NCBI RefSeq assembly: GCF_002760615.1
Contig: NZ_AWWI01000100.1
Coordinates: 124,001-188,000, forward strand
Origin: Puniceibacterium antarcticum
GTDB lineage: Bacteria; Pseudomonadota; Alphaproteobacteria; Rhodobacterales; Rhodobacteraceae
Reading direction: 5' to 3'
DNA: 64,000 nucleotides
The translations under genes and the position numbers were made by a program. Below, one piece after another: positions 36,901 through 45,703 of the stretch. The notes under the pieces were generated by a model that saw only the letters and a list, made by a program, of their open reading frames with translations, was not told where the DNA came from and searched no databases. Every line of letters starts with the position of its first letter. The first letter of the stretch is position 1.

Positions 36901-37589
36901 CTGGAAAAGTTGGTCCCGGTGCCAGAGCCGTATTTGAACAGACGCGCTTCGCGCACCCACAGATCCATGATGCCGCCATCGCCCACCAGATCATCCTTGA
37001 CCGACTGGATAAAGCAGGCGTGAGGCTGCGGATGCTCATAGGCCGATTTCGACTTGGTCAGCTTGCCGGTCTTGTAGTCCACATAATAGTGGCCCTGCGA
37101 CGGCCCGTCGATGCCATAGGCCCAGTGCAACCCGGTGTTGAACCATTGCGGGCTGTTGGGCGCGGCGCGCTGGGTCGCGAGCATATGGCGCATTTCGTCG
37201 TAATAGGCCTGCGCGTCGGCCTCGGTGGTGAAATAGCCCCCTTTCCAGCCCCAATAGGCCCAGGCGCCTGCCAGCCGGTCAAACACCTGTTTGGACGATG
37301 TCTCGCCCGTGGTCGGGGTCGTCGCCGTGGCCGGGACCGACCGCCACAGAAACTCGGGCACATCCTTTTCAGCGACCTTTTTCAGGGCAACCGGCACACC
37401 CGCCTTGCGGAAATATTTCTGCGCGATGACATCGCTCGCCACTTGGCTCCATTGCGCGGGCACTTCGACATTGTCGAGGTGAAAGACGATGGTGCCGTCG
37501 GGATTGCGGATTTCGGACAAGGTTGAGACAAAGTCGATCTCGGCATAGGCGTCCTGACCGGATTTGGTGAATTTTCTTTCGATTTTCAT
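33945..37589 (-). CDS. nrdJ: Vitamin B12-dependent ribonucleotide reductase (class II, NrdJ)
   Basis: This 1214-residue adenosylcobalamin-dependent enzyme reduces ribonucleotides to deoxyribonucleotides with or without oxygen. The start is placed at 37589 ([11 protein letters not shown]). N-terminal [16 protein letters not shown] and PHACFIQSV hold one redox cysteine. [11 protein letters not shown] and [22 protein letters not shown] carry the active-site motif, with NPCSEY near residue 465. The C-terminal ~30 residues form a cysteine-rich tail ([18 protein letters not shown]), which may bind zinc and hold the transfer thiols. It has its own terminator downstream and a candidate NrdR-box region upstream. 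Confidence 0.97.
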   Translation of the reverse strand: MKIERKFTKSGQDAYAEIDFVSTLSEIRNPDGTIVFHLDNVEVPAQWSQVASDVIAQKYFRKAGVPVALKKVAEKDVPEFLWRSVPATATTPTTGETSSKQVFDRLAGAWAYWGWKGGYFTTEADAQAYYDEMRHMLATQRAAPNSPQWFNTGLHWAYGIDGPSQGHYYVDYKTGKLTKSKSAYEHPQPHACFIQSVKDDLVGDGGIMDLWVREARLFKYGSGTGTNFSSLRAANEPLSGGGKSSGLMGFLKIGDRAAGAIKSGGTTRRAAKMVIIDADHPDIEEFINWKVKEEQKVASIVAGSKMHEQKLNLIFGAIRQWDGMAEDACDPKTNAALKGAIREAKKVAIPETYVKRVLDYAKQGYSAIEFPTYDTDWDSEAYASVSGQNSNNSIRVTDAFLKAVKNDADWELIRRTDGTVAKTIKARDLWEDVGHAAWACADPGIQFHDTVNDWHTCPEDGAIRGSNPCSEYMFLDDTACNLASMNLLTFLKGGVFQSEDYMHATRLWTLTLEISVTMAQFPSREIAQRSYDFRTLGLGYANIGGLLMNMGFSYDSDAGRALCGALSAIMTGVAYATSAEIAGELGAFAGYEKNRKHMLRVIRNHRRAAHGAATGYEKLATKPVPLDHKRCPDQTLIQLAKSTWDEALRLGEAHGYRNAQTSVIAPTGTIGLVMDCDTTGIEPDFALVKFKKLAGGGYFKIINQSVPAALEKLGYPSSQIEEIVAYAVGHGTLGNAPGINHTSLIGHGFGPAQIEKIEGALASAFDIRFVFNQWTLGEAFCTGVLGIPMEKLNDPTFDLLRHLGYSKREIELANDHVCGTMTLEGAPHLRVADYPIFDCANTCGKKGKRYLGVSSHIHMMAAAQSFISGAISKTINMPNDATILDCQRAYELSWSLGVKANALYRDGSKLSQPLASALVEDDDEAAEVLESGSAHEKAAVLAQKVVEKFIVKEIARGREKMPERRKGYTQKAVIGGHKVYLRTGEYQDGTLGEIFIDMHKEGAGFRAMMNNFAIAVSVGLQYGVPLEEFVDAFTFTKFEPAGIVQGNDSIKNATSILDYIFRELAVSYLDRTDLAHVKPSGASFDDLGRGEEEGVSNVKEISPTAASRSLEVLKQISSTGYLRKRLPQDLVVLQGGMADSVATLNTLMPQSTAAVAYASAPRASVASGMAMNAVSRAKMQGYEGEACNECGNYTLVRNGTCMKCNTCGGTSGCS

Positions 37590-37846
37590 GTTCTCTGCCC
37601 CAATAACCAGCTGTTCCATCGCTCGCCGCTGCCCCGGCGCGGTTGCGCCATGGCGTGCGCCCTGTCGCGGGATAAAACCGGCCGTCTCCCGCTCTTTGAT
37701 GGCGGAATTGCAGGCTCTTCCTGCGCTGTGACATGTGCGGTCTGTACCCCTGCGCAGTTCAACCACAACCTCTTGTGGCGTGGTGCCCGGCCCCCGCAAT
37801 CTCGCTCACATTGTCCGCAGGGGTCAACGAAATTTTCACACAATTC

Positions 37847-37894
37847 ACACTATATTTGGTGTTGACCCCGGGGGCTATCACATAGGTATGGGGT
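37847..37894 (-). promoter_or_regulatory. Candidate tandem NrdR boxes upstream of nrdJ
   Basis: ACACTATATTTGGTGT at 37847-37862 differs from the NrdR consensus (acaCwAtATaTwGtgt) at only two positions. A weaker box, CACATAGGTATGGGGT, begins exactly 32 bp further at 37879-37894. NrdR boxes usually come in pairs three helical turns apart, so the spacing supports the call although the second box is poor. They lie about 260-305 bp upstream of the nrdJ start. Confidence 0.65.
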
Positions 37895-37904
37895 AGATCG
37901 CGAC

Positions 37905-37991
37905 TTATACACAGGCGGCGCACACGGAAAACAAACGGGAATTCCCGGCATATCACCCGGTTCTCCACACCTTGTTCACACCCTGTCCACA
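37905..37991. promoter_or_regulatory. Cluster of DnaA-box-like sites upstream of nrdJ
   Basis: TTATACACA (37905-37913) fits the DnaA consensus TTATNCACA exactly. TTCTCCACA (37961-37969) and TTGTTCACA (37972-37980) each have one mismatch, and CTGTCCACA (37983-37991) has two. All point the same way within 87 bp. DnaA control of nrd genes is known in enterobacteria. It is not established for class II nrdJ in this group, so the role is a hypothesis. Confidence 0.45.
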
Positions 37992-37994
37992 GGC

Positions 37995-38152
37995 CGGCAA
38001 TCTGCCGCCTATACAGCCTTTGCGCCAAAGCTTCCGCTGCGGAATTCCACGCGAAAACACCTTGGATCGGGTAAAAGTTAACAAAAGATGTAGGTTTTTC
38101 ACAATTCTGTCAGGAATTTCGCAGGTTAACTGAGAATCACCAAGGCTTTCGT
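37995..38152. other. AT-richer remainder of the nrdJ upstream region
   Basis: Together with the boxes to its left, this completes a 563-bp interval between nrdJ and the endonuclease/phosphatase-type gene. It is AT-richer, with GTTAACAAAAG and GGTTAACTGAG motifs and TTTTTCACAATTCTG. No open frame here looks protein-coding. Confidence 0.5.
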
Positions 38153-38875
38153 TCAGCCCTCTGCGCCAGGCGCCAGAACGCCCTGTGCCCAGATCGGCAG
38201 ATGATCCGACGCCAGCGCCGTCACCGCATCCTGCACCACACCCATGCTGTTCAGCCGCACCATGTCATTGGTGGCAAACCGATCTAGCGCGGCAAAAGGA
38301 TGGCGCGCATGAAAGGTGCGCCCCGGCGTGTGAATAGTGAAGGTCGGCACCAGCCGCCCCAGCCCGACCGAGGTCGAGAACTCGTTCAGATCCCCCGCCA
38401 GAAGCGTGGCACAGCGCGGCAGCGCCGTCAGCGCCGCCCTGATATGCGACACCTGCTGGCGCCGCGACCGGCGCAACAGGCCCAGATGGGTGCCCACCAC
38501 CCGCAACAGCCCCGCCTCAAGCTGCAGATCCACGATCACGGCACCGCGTGGCTCCAGCCCCGGCAGATCCAGATGCACCACATTGCGCACCTCGATCCCG
38601 GGCCGCGCCAGAACGGCGGTGCCGTGCCAGCCCAGACTGACCGCGCTGCGCGCCAGCTGCACCGGCACCAGCCCGGTATGCGCCTCGATCAGCTGGCGCG
38701 GCAGCGCCGCCTTGCGCGCACCCAGCCGCAGATCCGCCTCCTGCAGGATGACGATATCCGCCTTCAGTCCGGAAATCACCGACATCACCCGGTCCGGATC
38801 ACGCCGCCGGTCGGTGCCCATGGCCTTGCGGATGTTGTAGCTGGCGATGCGGAAATCGGTTTTGGTTTCACTCAT
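38153..38875 (-). CDS. Endonuclease/exonuclease/phosphatase-family hydrolase
   Basis: This 240-residue metal-dependent phosphodiesterase-fold protein shows the family motifs in order. SYNIRKAMG holds the first Asn. ADIVILQEADLRLG holds the metal-binding Glu. VGTHLGLL and LLAGDLNEFS hold the catalytic His and the Asp/Asn pair, and LASDHLPIWA is the terminal Asp-His. Substrates in the family range from DNA to phospholipids. The ATG at 38875 overlaps the cardiolipin synthase stop, so a lipid substrate is possible but unproven. No signal peptide is seen. Confidence 0.9.
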   Translation of the reverse strand: MSETKTDFRIASYNIRKAMGTDRRRDPDRVMSVISGLKADIVILQEADLRLGARKAALPRQLIEAHTGLVPVQLARSAVSLGWHGTAVLARPGIEVRNVVHLDLPGLEPRGAVIVDLQLEAGLLRVVGTHLGLLRRSRRQQVSHIRAALTALPRCATLLAGDLNEFSTSVGLGRLVPTFTIHTPGRTFHARHPFAALDRFATNDMVRLNSMGVVQDAVTALASDHLPIWAQGVLAPGAEG

Positions 38876-40233
38876 CACAGGATCGGTGCTCCAAGACGAA
38901 AGACACCTTCAATCAGCCGCCGCCCCAGCCCCGCCCTGTGCACGCCCTGCTTGCAGACCGGCAACAGGCCGCGAAACCACGCCTCGACCTTGGCCACTGT
39001 GTCGGCATCATGCACGAACAACATCATTTCAAGGTTCAGCAACATGCTGCGCACATCCAGATTGGCCGATCCCACGGCGGCGGATCCGTCGATCACCCAG
39101 GCCTTGGCATGGATCATGCCACCCTGATACCGCAGGATGCGACAGCCCGCCGCCGCCAGCCCGCGCAGATACCCGCCCCGGGCAAAATCCGCGATCTTCT
39201 GGTTCGATTTTTCCGGCAGAAGGATACGCACATCCACACCGCGCCGCGCCGCGATCATCAGCGCATGGGACAAGGGATCGGTCGGCAGGAAATAGGGCGT
39301 CACAAGCCAGATCCGGTCCTGCGCCGCGTGGATCGCGCGCACCAGCCCGTCATGCATCGGATCATCCACCAGATCCGGACCCGAGGGCACCAGTTGCACA
39401 TGCGATGTCCCGCGCGGCGTCACGCGCACCGCGCTTGGCACATCCTCGCGCCCCGTCGCCGACCAGTCGGATTCGAACATATCGGCAAAGGTCTGCACCA
39501 CCGGCCCCTCCACCGCAAAGGACAGATCCAGCCAGCGCCCTGCATCCGCCTCAGGCCCCAGATATTCCCCGCCAATATTGCGCCCACCCGAAAACACCCG
39601 CGCCCCATCGGCCACGATCATCTTGCGGTGATTGCGCAGGTTCAGATGCCCCTTGGCCGGGGCCTGTATCAGGGGCGAAAAATCATGCATCAGCCCCCCG
39701 GCCCGGCGATAGGCGGCCAATGCCTTGCCCGGGCGCCAGAACCCACCCAGCCGGTCGATGATCAACCGCACCCGCACCCCGGCACGCACCCGCTCGCTCA
39801 GCGCCTCGACAAAAGCCCGCCCGACCGCATCATCGGCAATCAGATAATAGGTGATGTCCAGCGTCTCCTTGGCCGAACGCACAATCTCCAGCACCTCCTC
39901 CCAGCAGTCCTGACCATCTGCGATCAGGCGCAGGGCATTACCATCCGATGAGGGCGGCACGCCGTAATGGGCAAACAGGCTGTCCAGTTCATTGACCGGC
40001 ACACCGTCTCCCGGGACGCGGTGAAAGCAGATCGCCGGAAACCGCCGCCCGCTCTTGCGAAACCCAAGGCCCAGGAACAGCGGCAGCGCAAGGTAAGGCG
40101 CCAGCAGCATGAAACACAGCCAGGCGGCGGTCGATTGCGGCGTGCGCCGCTGCTGCAACACGATCACCGCCGCCACAATGGTCAGCGTCACGCCGAACAC
40201 GACGGCAAAATGGGCTTCGATCCAGTATGTCAC
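38875..40233 (-). CDS. cls: Cardiolipin synthase (phospholipase D family)
   Basis: This 452-residue inner-membrane enzyme condenses two phosphatidylglycerols into cardiolipin. Two N-terminal hydrophobic segments (FAVVFGVTLTIVAAVIVL, LCFMLLAPYLALPLFLGLGF) precede the catalytic region. Both HKD motifs are intact: HRKMIVADGARVFSGGRN in the first half and HAKAWVIDGSAAVGSANLD in the second. The spacing and length match bacterial Cls. It is translationally coupled to the endonuclease/phosphatase-type gene. Confidence 0.93.
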   Translation of the reverse strand: MTYWIEAHFAVVFGVTLTIVAAVIVLQQRRTPQSTAAWLCFMLLAPYLALPLFLGLGFRKSGRRFPAICFHRVPGDGVPVNELDSLFAHYGVPPSSDGNALRLIADGQDCWEEVLEIVRSAKETLDITYYLIADDAVGRAFVEALSERVRAGVRVRLIIDRLGGFWRPGKALAAYRRAGGLMHDFSPLIQAPAKGHLNLRNHRKMIVADGARVFSGGRNIGGEYLGPEADAGRWLDLSFAVEGPVVQTFADMFESDWSATGREDVPSAVRVTPRGTSHVQLVPSGPDLVDDPMHDGLVRAIHAAQDRIWLVTPYFLPTDPLSHALMIAARRGVDVRILLPEKSNQKIADFARGGYLRGLAAAGCRILRYQGGMIHAKAWVIDGSAAVGSANLDVRSMLLNLEMMLFVHDADTVAKVEAWFRGLLPVCKQGVHRAGLGRRLIEGVFRLGAPIL

Positions 40234-40351
40234 AGTCTATTCCGGCGCTGGTGTGTCAAGGAACCCTGCCCCAGGCAGGTCCGTCACCCTAAGGGGCAAG
40301 GCCAGTGTGCGCAACGCAAGGATGCGCTGCAGCAGAGGGTCTGCCCTGTGG

Positions 40352-41047
40352 CTACTCTGCGTCCCCCAGCGTCAGCGACACACCGTCAAGCCCATCGACA
40401 ACCCCCTCCAGCCGGTCCCCCGCCACAACGGCGCCAACCCCGGCCGGTGTGCCCATCATCACCAGATCCCCGGCGCGCAGATGATACAGCCCCGACAGAT
40501 GCGCCAGCAGCGCATCGACCGCCCAGACCATATCCGACAGCACTGCCTCCTGGCGCAGCGCATCATTCACCGACAGCGCAATGCGCTGATCACCCATCTC
40601 GCCAAAGCCCGCACGCTGCGTCAGCGCACCGATCACCGCGCCGCCCTCGATATCCTTGCTGATGTCCCAGGGCCGCCGCCCCGCCTTGGCCTCTGCCTGC
40701 AGATCCCGCCGCGTCATGTCCAGACCCACGCCATAGCCATAGACCGCCGCCCAGGTGTCCGCAGCCTCGGCCCGGAACAGATCGCCGCTCAGCGCGACAA
40801 CCAGCTCGATCTCGTGATGATAATCTGCCGTGCCCGGCGGATAGGCACAGCTGGCCCCGCTCTGCACCAGATGATGGCAGGATTTGGTGAAATAGAACGG
40901 CGCCTCGCGGTCGACCTCATTGCCCATCTCGGCGGCATGGGCGGCATAGTTGCGCCCGACACAAAAGATCCGCCCGACGGGATACAGATCATTGCTGCCC
41001 GTCACGGGCAAGGCAGGTTGCGGCAAGGGGGGGAAGACAAACGCCAC
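40352..41047 (-). CDS. Fumarylacetoacetate hydrolase family protein
   Basis: This 231-residue FAH-fold enzyme belongs to the acylpyruvate hydrolase/oxaloacetate tautomerase-like branch. Typical elements are FCVGRNYAAHAAEMGN, FYFTKSCHHLV, the metal-ligand region HHEIELVVALSGD, GYGVGLDMTRRDLQAEAK and the late GDLVMMGTPAGVGAV. It would act on a 2,4-diketo or 2-keto acid with Mg2+. It lies alone between cls and the cox-like operon, separated from the latter by a terminator. The substrate is unknown. Confidence 0.92.
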   Translation of the reverse strand: MAFVFPPLPQPALPVTGSNDLYPVGRIFCVGRNYAAHAAEMGNEVDREAPFYFTKSCHHLVQSGASCAYPPGTADYHHEIELVVALSGDLFRAEAADTWAAVYGYGVGLDMTRRDLQAEAKAGRRPWDISKDIEGGAVIGALTQRAGFGEMGDQRIALSVNDALRQEAVLSDMVWAVDALLAHLSGLYHLRAGDLVMMGTPAGVGAVVAGDRLEGVVDGLDGVSLTLGDAE

Positions 41048-41116
41048 GGGGCACCTCCGGCTATAGCTGCCCCAGACATTTGCCCAAGGCAGGCAAAATG
41101 ACCAGCCCCCGTATAC

Positions 41117-41154
41117 AACAAAACGCCCCCGGCCCGCAGCGCGGCAAGGGGCGT
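41117..41154 (-). terminator. Intrinsic terminator of the cox-like operon
   Basis: On the minus strand ACGCCCC pairs with GGGGCGT across a GC-rich loop, followed by TTTTGTTG. It lies 20 bases after the FAD subunit stop and before the FAH gene start. Confidence 0.75.
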
Positions 41155-41173
41155 CTGGAACGTTCCGCTCAGA

Positions 41174-41965
41174 TCACTTTGCGCCGGCAACCGCCCGCTT
41201 GGTCATCACACCCACCAGATGCGCGCGGTAGGCCGCCGATCCGTGCAGATCCGCGATCATGTCATCGGACGCCACCGAAAGCCCGTCCAGCGCACCGACA
41301 GAGAACTCGGACGACAGCGCCGCCTCGGCCTCGCTCCAGCGGAACACGCCGTTGTTCGACGCCCCCGTCACCGCCACACGCACCCCGTCGGCAGACTTCG
41401 CCACAAACACCCCGACCAGCGCAAAGCGCGACGCGGGCTGCTCGAACTTGATGTAGCAGGACACCTCGGGGATCGGGAACTTCACCTCGGTGACAATTTC
41501 GCCTTCTTCCAGCGCCGTGGTGAACATGCCCTGAAAATAGTCATCCGCCGTAATCTCGCGCGTGTTGGTGACGATGGTCGCCCCCGACGCCAGCGCCGCC
41601 GCCGGATAACAGGCCGAGGGATCATTGTTGGCAAGTGAGCCGCCAATCGTGCCCCGGTTGCGCACCGCCGGATCGCCAATATGGCTCGCCAGATCCGCGA
41701 GCCCCGGATAGTGTGCCGCCGCCTCTTTTGCGACCGTTCCATGCGTGGTCCCGCCGCCGATGCACAGCAGGCCGGCATCATTGACACTGACCCCCCGCAT
41801 TTCGGCAATGCCCGACAGACTCACCAGAACCGATGGCATCGCCAGCCGCTGTTTCAGCGTCGGAATCAGCGTCTGACCGCCCCCCAGCGCCTGCGCCTCT
41901 TCGCGCCCCAGTGCCGCCACGGCATCTGCCAGCGTGGTGGGCCGTTCAATCTCGAATGCATACAT
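41174..41965 (-). CDS. FAD-binding medium subunit of a CO-dehydrogenase-like molybdenum hydroxylase
   Basis: This 263-residue CoxM-like subunit carries FAD and passes electrons from the iron-sulfur subunit to the acceptor. FAD-binding motifs are ALGGGQTLIPTLKQRL near residue 30 and TIGGSLANNDPS near 110. The C-terminal domain (FRWSEAEAALSSEF) is the CO-dehydrogenase flavoprotein C-terminal fold. It is last in the cox-like operon, after the large subunit and a 97-bp gap that holds a dispersed repeat. Confidence 0.94.
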   Translation of the reverse strand: MYAFEIERPTTLADAVAALGREEAQALGGGQTLIPTLKQRLAMPSVLVSLSGIAEMRGVSVNDAGLLCIGGGTTHGTVAKEAAAHYPGLADLASHIGDPAVRNRGTIGGSLANNDPSACYPAAALASGATIVTNTREITADDYFQGMFTTALEEGEIVTEVKFPIPEVSCYIKFEQPASRFALVGVFVAKSADGVRVAVTGASNNGVFRWSEAEAALSSEFSVGALDGLSVASDDMIADLHGSAAYRAHLVGVMTKRAVAGAK

Positions 41966-42005
41966 GTCTCGTCCTCCAGACCAGATCCGACCGCTTGGCC
42001 TTCAT

Positions 42006-42056
42006 CTGCCCATAAATATCCCGGGGGTCCGGGGGCAGCGCCCCCGGTTCCGCCCT
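42006..42056. repeat. Dispersed intergenic repeat (AAATATCCCGGGGG type), copy 1
   Basis: The stretch begins TCTGCCCATAAATATCCCGG, then GGGTCCGGGGGCAGCGCCCC. It resembles 48240-48300 (TCTGCCCCAAAATATCCTCG). Both sit in short gaps and form GC-rich hairpins (GGGGGC with GCCCCC). I recall such elements in many Rhodobacteraceae genomes. They may be terminator- or REP-like. Confidence 0.6.
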
Positions 42057-42062
42057 CTCAGT

Positions 42063-44438
42063 TCAGCCCTGCATCGCGGCCCAGACCCGCGACGGCGATG
42101 CGGGCATATCCATATGCGCCACCTTGTGCCCACCGGAATTCAGCGCGTCAATCACCGCATTGATCACAGCAGGCGGAGAGCCAATGGCGCCAGCCTCTCC
42201 ACAGCCCTTCACCCCCAGCGGATTGTGGGTGCAGGGCGTCTGGCAGGAATGATCCACCGCGTAGAATGGCACATCCGCAGCGCGCGGCATCGCATAATCC
42301 ATATAGGACGCACTCAGCAGCTGACCGTTCTCATCATACGCACAGTTTTCCAGCAAGGCCTGCCCGATCCCCTGCGCGATTCCGCCATGTACCTGGCCCG
42401 ACACGATCATCGGGTTGATGATATTGCCGAAATCATCCGCTGCCGAAAACCGCTCGATTGTCACCTTGCCGGTCTCGGGGTCCAGCTCGACCTCGCAAGC
42501 ATAGGCGCCGGACGGATAGGTAAAGTTGCTCGGATCGTAAAACGCCGTCTCCTCAAGCCCCGGTTCGATATCGTCCAGAGGATAGTTGTGCGGCACGTAC
42601 GCGGCCAGCGTCACATCCCCCCAAGCGACGGATTTATCCGTGCCCGCAACGGTGAACTGACCATCCTTCAGCTCGATGTCGCCTTCGCTCGCTTCCATCA
42701 GATGCGCCGCGATCTTCTTGGCCTTGTTGATGATCTTCTCGGTCGCGCGCACCATGGCCGAACCACCAACCGCGAGCGAACGCGAGCCATAGGTGCCCAT
42801 GCCCATCGGACCCCGCGCCGTATCCCCATGCACGATGTCGATCATGCTGGCGTCAATCCCCAGCATCTCGGCCACCACCTGCGGGAATGCCGTCTCATGC
42901 CCCTGCCCATGGCTGTGGCTGCCGGTCATCACGCTGATGCTGCCAGTCGCATTCACCCGCACGGTTGCAGATTCATACAGACCCGCCCGCGCGCCCAGCT
43001 GCCCCACAAGGTTGGACGGCGCGATGCCGCAAGCCTCGATATAGCAGTTCACGCCCAGACCGCGCAGCTTGCCCTTGGCCTCGCTCTCCTTGCGGCGCGC
43101 CGCAAACCCGGCGAGATCAGCAATCTCTTCCAGCTTGTCCATCGTCGCGGGATAATCGCCGGTGTCATATTCCACCGCCACGGGTGTGGCATAGGGAAAC
43201 TCGGTGATAAAGTTCTGACGCCGCAGGGCAATCGGATCCACGCCCAGCTCGCGCGCGGCCATGTCGATGACGCGCTCCAACTGATAGGTCGCCTCTGGAC
43301 GGCCCGCACCGCGATAGGCATCAACCGGCACGGTGTTGGTGAACACCGCCTTCACGTTCACATAGATGTTCGGCGTCTTGTAATTGCCCGCCATCAGCGT
43401 GCCATGCAGCCATGTGGGCACCGACGGCGCAAAAGTCGACAGATACGCCCCCATATTGGCCAGCGTTTCGGTGCGGATCGCGGTAAAGTTGTTGTCCTTG
43501 TCCAGCGCCAGCTCGATCTTCGTCACATGGTCACGCCCATGTGCGTCCGACATGAACGCCTCTGACCGGGTCGAGGTCCACTTGACCGGCCGCTTGCAGG
43601 CTTTGGCCGCAAAGGTGCAAAACGCCTCTTCGGCATAGTGGAAAATCTTGGTGCCGAAACCGCCGCCCACGTCCGGGGCCACAACGCGCAGCTTATGCTC
43701 GGGGATGCCCAGCACAAAGGCACCCATCAGCAGGCGGATCACATGCGGGTTCTGCGAGGTGGTGTAGAGCGTGTATTCGTCGTTGGACTTGTTCCACTCG
43801 GCCACCGCCACGCGCGGCTCCATCGGGTTCGCGACCAGACGGTTGTTCACCAGCTCCAGCGTCGTCACATGCGCGGCGGTCTTGATCGCCTCGTTGACGG
43901 CGCCTTTGTTCTCTTCGACAAACCCCCAGTCGTAACACAGGTTGTCCGACAGATCGTCATGCACCAGCGGTGCGCCATCCTTCAGCGCGTCCTTCATATT
44001 GACGGCGGCGGGTAGCTCTTCAATGTCATAGACAATCGCCTCTGCCGCATCGCGCGCCTCGGCCAGCGAATCCGCCACAATCGCGGCAATCGGATCGCCT
44101 ACATGGCGCACCTTGCCATAGGCCAGCACCGGATGGCGCGGCTCTTTCATCACGGCGCCGTGGCGGTCGGTCACCTGCCAGCCGCAGGGGATGCTGCCGA
44201 CAGCCTCGAAATCCTTGCCAGTGAAGATCTTGACCACCCCCGGCATTCCCTCAGCTGCCGAAGTGTCGATGCTGGTGATCCGCCCGTGCGCCACGTCAGA
44301 CCGCAGGAAATGCACATAGGCCTGACCAAAGACGCTGATGTCGTCGGTGTAATTGCCGTTGCCGGTCAGAAACCGGACGTCTTCGCGCCGCTTGGTGCTG
44401 GCGCCGATGCCGGTATGGCTCGCCGTATCTTTTGGCAT
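42063..44438 (-). CDS. Molybdenum-binding large subunit, CO-dehydrogenase-like form II
   Basis: This 791-residue subunit of the xanthine oxidase family would carry molybdopterin cytosine dinucleotide. The start at 44438 (MPKDTASHTG) has a GGGAGG ribosome site. The active-site loop reads VDAYRGAGRPEATYQLER, the AYRGAGR form-II motif. The AYXCSFR motif of true carbon monoxide dehydrogenase is absent. Other family segments are GGGFGTKIFHYAEEA, GSHSHGQGHETAFPQV and GVKGCGEAGAIGSPP, the last with the catalytic Glu. Form-II enzymes probably oxidise other aldehydes or heterocycles. Confidence 0.95.
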   Translation of the reverse strand: MPKDTASHTGIGASTKRREDVRFLTGNGNYTDDISVFGQAYVHFLRSDVAHGRITSIDTSAAEGMPGVVKIFTGKDFEAVGSIPCGWQVTDRHGAVMKEPRHPVLAYGKVRHVGDPIAAIVADSLAEARDAAEAIVYDIEELPAAVNMKDALKDGAPLVHDDLSDNLCYDWGFVEENKGAVNEAIKTAAHVTTLELVNNRLVANPMEPRVAVAEWNKSNDEYTLYTTSQNPHVIRLLMGAFVLGIPEHKLRVVAPDVGGGFGTKIFHYAEEAFCTFAAKACKRPVKWTSTRSEAFMSDAHGRDHVTKIELALDKDNNFTAIRTETLANMGAYLSTFAPSVPTWLHGTLMAGNYKTPNIYVNVKAVFTNTVPVDAYRGAGRPEATYQLERVIDMAARELGVDPIALRRQNFITEFPYATPVAVEYDTGDYPATMDKLEEIADLAGFAARRKESEAKGKLRGLGVNCYIEACGIAPSNLVGQLGARAGLYESATVRVNATGSISVMTGSHSHGQGHETAFPQVVAEMLGIDASMIDIVHGDTARGPMGMGTYGSRSLAVGGSAMVRATEKIINKAKKIAAHLMEASEGDIELKDGQFTVAGTDKSVAWGDVTLAAYVPHNYPLDDIEPGLEETAFYDPSNFTYPSGAYACEVELDPETGKVTIERFSAADDFGNIINPMIVSGQVHGGIAQGIGQALLENCAYDENGQLLSASYMDYAMPRAADVPFYAVDHSCQTPCTHNPLGVKGCGEAGAIGSPPAVINAVIDALNSGGHKVAHMDMPASPSRVWAAMQG

Positions 44439-44528
44439 TGTAATTCCTCCCTCAGGATCGGCAGGGTCACCCCCGCCTTGCAAACCTCCCGCAGGGCGGG
44501 GATGCCCCCGCCTCCGCGCCCCCTCAGA

Positions 44529-45014
44529 TCACTCGGCTGCCATCGCAGGCATCTCTTGCCCGCTGGCCGCCATGATCGCCTTGATGATGTTGTGATAGCC
44601 GGTGCAGCGGCAGATGTTCCCTTCCAGGTAATCCCGGATCTCCTGCTCGCTCGGCTTTGGGTTCTCCTTCAGCAGCGCCGTCGCCGACATCACCATGCCC
44701 GGTGTGCAGAACCCGCACTGCAACCCATGGTAATCCTGAAACGCCTGCTGCACGGTGTTCAGCGATCCGTCCTCATTGGCCATCGCCTCGATTGTCGTGA
44801 CCTCGGCACCCTCGGCCTCGGCTGCGAACATGGTGCAGGATTTCACCGCCTCGCCGTTCACATGTACGATGCAGGCACCACACTGGCTCGTGTCACAGCC
44901 CACATGCGTGCCCGTCAGGCGCAGATCCTCGCGCAGGAACTGCACCAGCAGGGTGCGCCCCTCAACCTCGCGACTCACGGATTTCCCGTTTACCGTCATT
45001 GCCACTTTAGCCAT
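44529..45014 (-). CDS. [2Fe-2S] small subunit of the CO-dehydrogenase-like hydroxylase
   Basis: This 161-residue CoxS-like electron-transfer subunit carries two [2Fe-2S] clusters. The plant-type ferredoxin cluster ligands are in [20 protein letters not shown]. The second cluster lies in [12 protein letters not shown] and [14 protein letters not shown]. The start at 45014 (MAKVAMTV) has GGGAGGG upstream and is chosen over 45038. It lies between the coxG-like and coxL-like genes, completing a three-subunit enzyme. Confidence 0.95.
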   Translation of the reverse strand: MAKVAMTVNGKSVSREVEGRTLLVQFLREDLRLTGTHVGCDTSQCGACIVHVNGEAVKSCTMFAAEAEGAEVTTIEAMANEDGSLNTVQQAFQDYHGLQCGFCTPGMVMSATALLKENPKPSEQEIRDYLEGNICRCTGYHNIIKAIMAASGQEMPAMAAE

Positions 45015-45085
45015 GAAACCCTCCCGTAGATTTCTCAAAATTTGGTTTTGTATCGTTCCAGTGCCGCAGTTCCGCAGATATCCTC

Positions 45086-45598
45086 TTAGGAGACCATGCG
45101 TTTGAACCAGCCCTTTTTCTTGCCGTCATCGGTTTCGGGTGCCTCTTGCGGGTCAGCAGGGCCTTCGACCGCTTCCTGAAAGTTCTGAAAGAACTTGTCG
45201 GCCATGTTCTTGGCAAAACCGTCGATGATCCGGCTGCCCAGTTGCGCCAGCTTGCCGCCCACGCTCGCCTCGACATCATAGCTCAGCAAAGTGCCGTTTT
45301 CCGACGGCTCCATGCGCACCTCAGCGCCGCCCTTTGCAAAACCGGCAGCGCCGCCCTTGCCCTCTCCTGACAGTTTCAGGCTGTTGGGTTCATCCCTGTC
45401 CGAGATTGTGACAACCCCCTTGAAGGTCGCCTTGACCGGCCCGACCTTCTGGGTCACCACCGCCTCGAACCCCTCATCGGCGCTGCCGCTCATGTCGGTG
45501 CAGCCCGGCACACAGGCCTTCAGAACCTCGGGGTTCAGAATGGCGGCCCACACCACCTCGGGCGCGGCCTTGATCTCTCGGGAATCGCTCATTTTCAT
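45086..45598 (-). CDS. CoxG-like SRPBCC protein of the hydroxylase operon
   Basis: This 170-residue START/SRPBCC-fold protein is related to CoxG. CoxG helps recruit or mature CO-dehydrogenase-type enzymes at the membrane. The N-terminal half ([28 protein letters not shown]) is typical of CoxG. The C-terminus ends in a basic, amphipathic tail ([12 protein letters not shown]) that could contact membrane, where CoxG usually has a hydrophobic anchor. It is the first gene of the operon coxG-S-L-M. The start may be either 45598 or 45592. Confidence 0.9.
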   Translation of the reverse strand: MKMSDSREIKAAPEVVWAAILNPEVLKACVPGCTDMSGSADEGFEAVVTQKVGPVKATFKGVVTISDRDEPNSLKLSGEGKGGAAGFAKGGAEVRMEPSENGTLLSYDVEASVGGKLAQLGSRIIDGFAKNMADKFFQNFQEAVEGPADPQEAPETDDGKKKGWFKRMVS

Positions 45599-45703
45599 GG
45601 GTGCCGTCCTTTTCTCTGGTCGCAGCCTATGCAGTCTGACACATCCGATATATTAGACCAATGGCCTACGAACGCAGGCATCACCGCCGTTCAGGAGACC
45701 CCA

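Noticed and set aside
37590-37799. N-terminal extension of NrdJ
   Set aside because: The added residues are Arg/Gly-rich and unlike class II reductases. MKIERKF at 37589 is the family start.
37590-38152. Cobalamin riboswitch upstream of nrdJ
   Set aside because: No B12-box-like conserved sequence was recognised. NrdR and DnaA-type sites explain the visible motifs better.
42063-44438. True carbon monoxide dehydrogenase (form I CoxL)
   Set aside because: The active-site loop is AYRGAGR, the form-II motif, so the name is limited to CO-dehydrogenase-like.
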